Below, in pieces: positions 61,370 through 64,000 of a stretch of 64,000 nucleotides of DNA (positions within the stretch are counted from its first letter, which is position 1; each line of letters starts with the position of its first letter). Position numbers and translations under genes: made by a program. Origin of the DNA: JAEULH01 sp963805915 (lineage in GTDB: Bacteria; Pseudomonadota; Alphaproteobacteria; Rhodospirillales; Defluviicoccaceae); assembly GCA_963805915.1 (NCBI GenBank), contig CAWDWD010000023.1, positions 124,001-188,000 of the forward strand. The letters are read 5' to 3'. The notes below the pieces were generated by a model. It searched no databases. It saw only the letters and a list, made by a program, of their open reading frames with translations, and was not told the origin of the DNA.

Positions 61370-61455
61370 GCTAGCTAGCCTAATATCCGGTTGGCAAGAA
61401 CATGACCGCCCGTCCGCCTCGCGTCGCGATCGATGACCGGTTCATGGGCTGGAAC

Positions 61456-62589
61456 CTACGCATATGCCTCGTGTCGGCTGGGCGTGGGCCCGTCGATGAA
61501 CTCGCGGATCGCGAGCAGCGCGTCGACCCGGTGAGCGCAGGTGTGGCGGGCGCGGATGGTTTCGAGCCCGCTCGCCGACAGTTCGGCCGCCGCCGCCGGG
61601 TCGTGGAGAAGCAGCCGCAAGGCCTCGCCCATCGCCGCTCCATCGGCGGCGACAAGAAAATCGCGGCCCTGGCGAAACAATCCCTCGCAATCATCCCACG
61701 GCGCGGAGACAAGGGGTATGCCGCAAGCGAGCGCCTCGAAGACGCGGATCGTCGGAATCCCCGGCAGAGCCTCGGCATAAGGCCGCCGCGGCACGTGAAC
61801 CGTAAGGCGGTGAGCGGCGAACACCTCGGGCACCAGATCGTTGGCAAGCCAGCCGCCATAGGAAATCCCGGCGTCGGCCAAGGCGGCGACCGCCTCCGTT
61901 GGATAGCGAACGCCGTGAACCCGCGCGGACAGGGCGAGCGCGCGAACAGGATCAAGCAGAAAGGTGCGCAGCTCGGTTGTGCGCTCGCCGTCGCCCCAGT
62001 TGCCGATCCAGACAAGATCGGCCTGCTTGTCGATCTCCGGCAGCGGCCGGAACAGGCTCACATCCGCCGCCTCGTGCCACGTCCATACCCGATCCGCCCA
62101 ACCGCGGCGGCGATATATCTCAGCGATCGCCTCGCCGAAAGCGAGCACCCCGTCATAGCCGGAGAGATCGAACCGGGCCAGTTCGCCCGGCGCGGTGGCG
62201 GCGCGATGATGGGTATCGTGAAAGAACAAGCAGTAGCGGCCGCCGCGGATGCGGTGGTCGCCGATGGCTCCGACCAGCCACGGCTCGTTCCACTCGTGGA
62301 CCATCACGACGTCGGCATCGGCGAGAGCGGCATCAAGATCAAAGCCGCCGGGCCCGCGGTCCGAATTGTAGGTCGCGGCCGTCAGGTCCGCAAAGCGCTC
62401 GGCGAAGCGGGCGATGGCGCCGGCGCCGCCTGTTTCGACAAGGTTGCGGCGAGACCAGCCATCCGCCGGTTCGTAGGCCACGACCTGATGTCCGCGTCGC
62501 CGGAGCTCACGCAGGATGCCGCGAAGGAAATGGGCGTTGCCGTGATTCCAGTCCGAGACCAGCGAGTGAGTGAAGTAGACGAACCGCAT
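61456..62589 (-). CDS. glycosyltransferase (GT-B, group 1-like)
   Basis: A 377-residue GT-B protein. It starts MRFVYFTHSLVSDWNHGNAH and has ADLVWIGNWGDGERTTELRT, LTVHVPRRPYAEALPGIPTI and RVFEALACGIPLVSAPWDDC, the C-terminal nucleotide-sugar region of the CgeB/group 1 type. It seems intact. The start is the ATG at 62589. It is probably part of the same surface-polysaccharide set as the truncated genes to its right. Confidence 0.85.
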   Translation of the reverse strand: MRFVYFTHSLVSDWNHGNAHFLRGILRELRRRGHQVVAYEPADGWSRRNLVETGGAGAIARFAERFADLTAATYNSDRGPGGFDLDAALADADVVMVHEWNEPWLVGAIGDHRIRGGRYCLFFHDTHHRAATAPGELARFDLSGYDGVLAFGEAIAEIYRRRGWADRVWTWHEAADVSLFRPLPEIDKQADLVWIGNWGDGERTTELRTFLLDPVRALALSARVHGVRYPTEAVAALADAGISYGGWLANDLVPEVFAAHRLTVHVPRRPYAEALPGIPTIRVFEALACGIPLVSAPWDDCEGLFRQGRDFLVAADGAAMGEALRLLLHDPAAAAELSASGLETIRARHTCAHRVDALLAIREFIDGPTPSRHEAYA

Positions 62590-62604
62590 CCCCGGACCTC
62601 GCGC

Positions 62605-63279
62605 CTAAGGCTCGACCCCGGCGCGCGCCGCCGGGTGAGGGCCGGCCGCGCCGTCGGCGCCTGTCTCGCCACTCAGGCCCAGCCGCGCGCCCGAGAGCAA
62701 GCGCAGGCCCGCCAGCCGTTCGGGCCGGGCCTCCGTGGCCACAAGCTCCACGCACGCGGTGGGGGCCGGCGCGGTGGCGCCGTCGCCATAACGACGCTCG
62801 CGGGATCGCAGGCTGGTCTCGAAATAGGCGATCGTGGCCGCCAAACCTTCGGCCAGCGGCCGGCGCGGCTCCCAGCGAAGTTTCTCCCGCGCATATCCGA
62901 TATCCGGCCGCCGCCGGCTGGGATCGTCGGGCGGCAACGGCTTGAACACGATCGGCGCGCTGGTTTGCGTCATCGCGATGACCCGGCGGGCGAGCTCGAG
63001 CACCGGCACTTCGTGGGGGTTGCCCAGGTTGACCGGGCCGACGATGTCGTGCGATGAGTCCATCAGCTGGATCAACGCCTCGACCATGTCGCTGACATAG
63101 CAGAACGAGCGGGTCTGGCTGCCGTCGCCGTAGACGGTGAGCGGTCTGTTCTCAAGCGCTTGGACGACGAAGTTGGAGATGATGCGGCCGTCATCGGCCT
63201 GCATGCGGGGGCCGTAGGTGTTGAAGATCCGCCCGACCTTGATCGCGACCCCGTACGTGCGGTGGTAATCGAAGAACAA
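62605..63279 (-). pseudogene. NAD-dependent sugar epimerase/UDP-glucuronate decarboxylase, N-terminus missing
   Basis: The fragment begins abruptly at FFDYHRTYGVAIKVGRIFNTYGPRM and continues with VYGDGSQTRSFCYVSDMVEA, PVNLGNPHEVPVLELA and KPLPPDDPSRRRPDI, all matching the C-terminal two-thirds of UXS-type short-chain dehydrogenases. The Rossmann GxxGxxG and the catalytic YxxxK, which precede FFDYH, are absent, and an in-frame stop (TGA) lies a few codons upstream. At 63278-63281 the sequence switches to the start of another gene. The C-terminal tail from RERRYGDGATAP is longer than usual. Confidence 0.8.
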
Positions 63280-63307
63280 GAATGACGATGCGCAAAGGCT
63301 GCTTCAT
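63278..63307 (-). pseudogene. first ten codons of a truncated gene (glycosyltransferase-like start)
   Basis: ATG at 63307-63305 overlaps the preceding TGA as ATGA. The ten codons MKQPLRIVIL resemble the opening strand of a GT-B glycosyltransferase, then the sequence becomes the inside of the epimerase gene. The rest of this gene and the front of the epimerase have been lost or collapsed. Confidence 0.45.
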
Positions 63308-63650
63308 CGCGCCAGCTCCGACGGCGCGAGAGCCGCGCCGCTCAAAGCGCTTTCCACCAGCCTCGCCCGCCGGGCATACGTGTGGTGGGCGAGAACGCGT
63401 GCTCGCGCCTTCTCGCCGATACAACGAGCCCTCTTTGCCGACAGCCCCGACACCAACCGGGCGACGTCACCGCCATCGGCGGCAACGAGGACCTCTTCGC
63501 CCGGCGCAAGAAAGGCATCGATCCCTTCCCATGCGTCGGTGATCAAGCAAGCGCCGGCGCCGGCCGCCTCGAACACCCGCGTCGGCGGCGAGAAGCCGAA
63601 GCGGGCCATGCTGTCACGATTGATGTTGAGAACCGCCAGCGCGTAACAAT
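63304..63650 (-). pseudogene. CgeB-like glycosyltransferase, C-terminal fragment
   Basis: ALAVLNINRDSMARFGFSPP, RVFEAAGAGACLITDAWEGI, and a C-terminal helix (SGAALAPSELAR) form the end of a CgeB/Spore_glyco-type glycosyltransferase of about 115 residues. To the right of about 63650 the family similarity stops. Beyond that point the minus strand gives other peptides (for example LLLAGVDGLAAQGVEL in another frame), so the N-terminus is missing. The right boundary is approximate. Confidence 0.65.
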
Positions 63651-63711
63651 TCGACGCCTTGCGCGGCCAAGCCGTCGACCCCGGCGAGCAGCAACGGCAG
63701 CTCCCTCCGGC

Positions 63712-63846
63712 GACACCGACCGCCTCGACGACATCTCGTGGGACGAGCTGTTCGCCAAGTTCGAGGAGAACAAGCTCGCGTTCCTCTATCAGGAGCAGGT
63801 GAGCGGCGACGACACCAGCCGGTTCTTCAAGTTCGTCAAGCGCTAA
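63712..63846 (+). pseudogene. C-terminal fragment of a small 'ISWDEFF...LAFLYQ' protein
   Basis: The plus strand ends DISWDELFAKFEENKLAFLY then QEQVSGDDTSRFFKFVKR, which resembles the C-terminal half of a small uncharacterised acidic protein of about 90 residues found in many alphaproteobacteria. No natural start or N-terminal half is present to the left; the frame merely stays open through the antisense of the glycosyltransferase fragment. The left edge at about 63700 is therefore a junction. Confidence 0.55.
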
Positions 63847-64000
63847 GCGGCGGGATCTTGCGGTCGAGCCGGCCGCCCATGAGCCTCTGCTGCCCGCTTC
63901 TGCGCGATTGCCCTGAAGCTTCCCGAATTCGGAAGCAAGTTTCGGAGTGCCGGGACGGATTGCCTGGGCCACATTCGAGGAAAGCCGAGTGTGGTAACGT

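Noticed and set aside
63382..63846. One continuous 154-codon gene on the plus strand
   Set aside because: Only its last 45 codons have protein character; the first part is antisense to a recognisable glycosyltransferase fragment, so the frame is open by chance.

Overview
This window is GC-rich, gene-dense chromosomal DNA from a bacterium that looks like an alphaproteobacterium, probably of the Rhodospirillales type. The pointers are a LexA box of the alphaproteobacterial form GTTC-N7-GTTC, a DUF1476 (F1-ATPase inhibitor zeta-like) gene, a ComEC without a metallo-beta-lactamase domain, a redox-active CnoX with a CxxC motif, and an HscB with the mitochondrial-type zinc finger. No rRNA, tRNA, CRISPR array, prophage or origin was recognised. 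One insertion sequence is intact.

Layout. 1-8.2 kb: metabolic and housekeeping genes (carboxylate-amine ligase, N-formylglutamate amidohydrolase, broken EamA transporter, nucleotide-sugar dehydrogenase, Ala-tRNA(Pro) editing protein, thioredoxin-TPR chaperone, Lon-substrate-domain protein, Trm112-like, DUF971, UbiH-type hydroxylase). 8.4-15.9 kb: a PII protein, carA-carB, greA, purC and a hydrolase. 15.9-24.1 kb: an unbroken iron-sulfur assembly operon cysE-iscR-nifS-like-iscS-iscU-iscA-hscB-hscA-fdx-iscX, whose promoter contains a perfect dyad, probably the IscR operator. 24.1-29.1 kb: ion and acid homeostasis (K+ channel, NhaP-type antiporter, YrhK-like membrane protein, glutamate decarboxylase). 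29.1-31.1 kb: a periplasmic DUF5602-like/cupredoxin gene pair whose ribosome-binding site has been separated from its start by an IS1595-family element. 31.1-35.9 kb: accessory genes, including a zeta-like protein, a LysR regulator, a GH57 enzyme, a small DMT transporter and a secreted protein. 35.9-41.8 kb: comEC, lexA, trpC and a glycosyltransferase. 42-48.3 kb: a DUF2760 / Hsp70 / Hsp70-DUF3731 cluster of unknown job. 48.3-52.4 kb: a DUF4212-SSS acetate-type symporter with a cNMP/CBS/DUF294 regulator. 52.7-61.4 kb: a P-type ATPase, a methyltransferase, an ABC-F protein, a response regulator, an MFS carrier and an Ap4A phosphorylase. 61.4-64 kb: glycosyltransferase and sugar-nucleotide genes broken by two abrupt junctions.

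Four otherwise intact genes (EamA, cupredoxin, Hsp70-DUF3731, P-type ATPase) carry a single-base frameshift. In the ATPase the exact extra base can be named, and in the cupredoxin the lesion is a short G run. Together with the chimeric junctions near 63.28 and 63.7 kb, this suggests residual indel or assembly errors, although real gene decay cannot be excluded from sequence alone.

The most interesting candidate systems are the twin-Hsp70/DUF2760 cluster, the complete isc operon with cysE at its head, the IS insertion that appears to have captured a periplasmic operon, and a pair of TAGGTCA-N3-TGACCTA dyads placed between two convergent genes.
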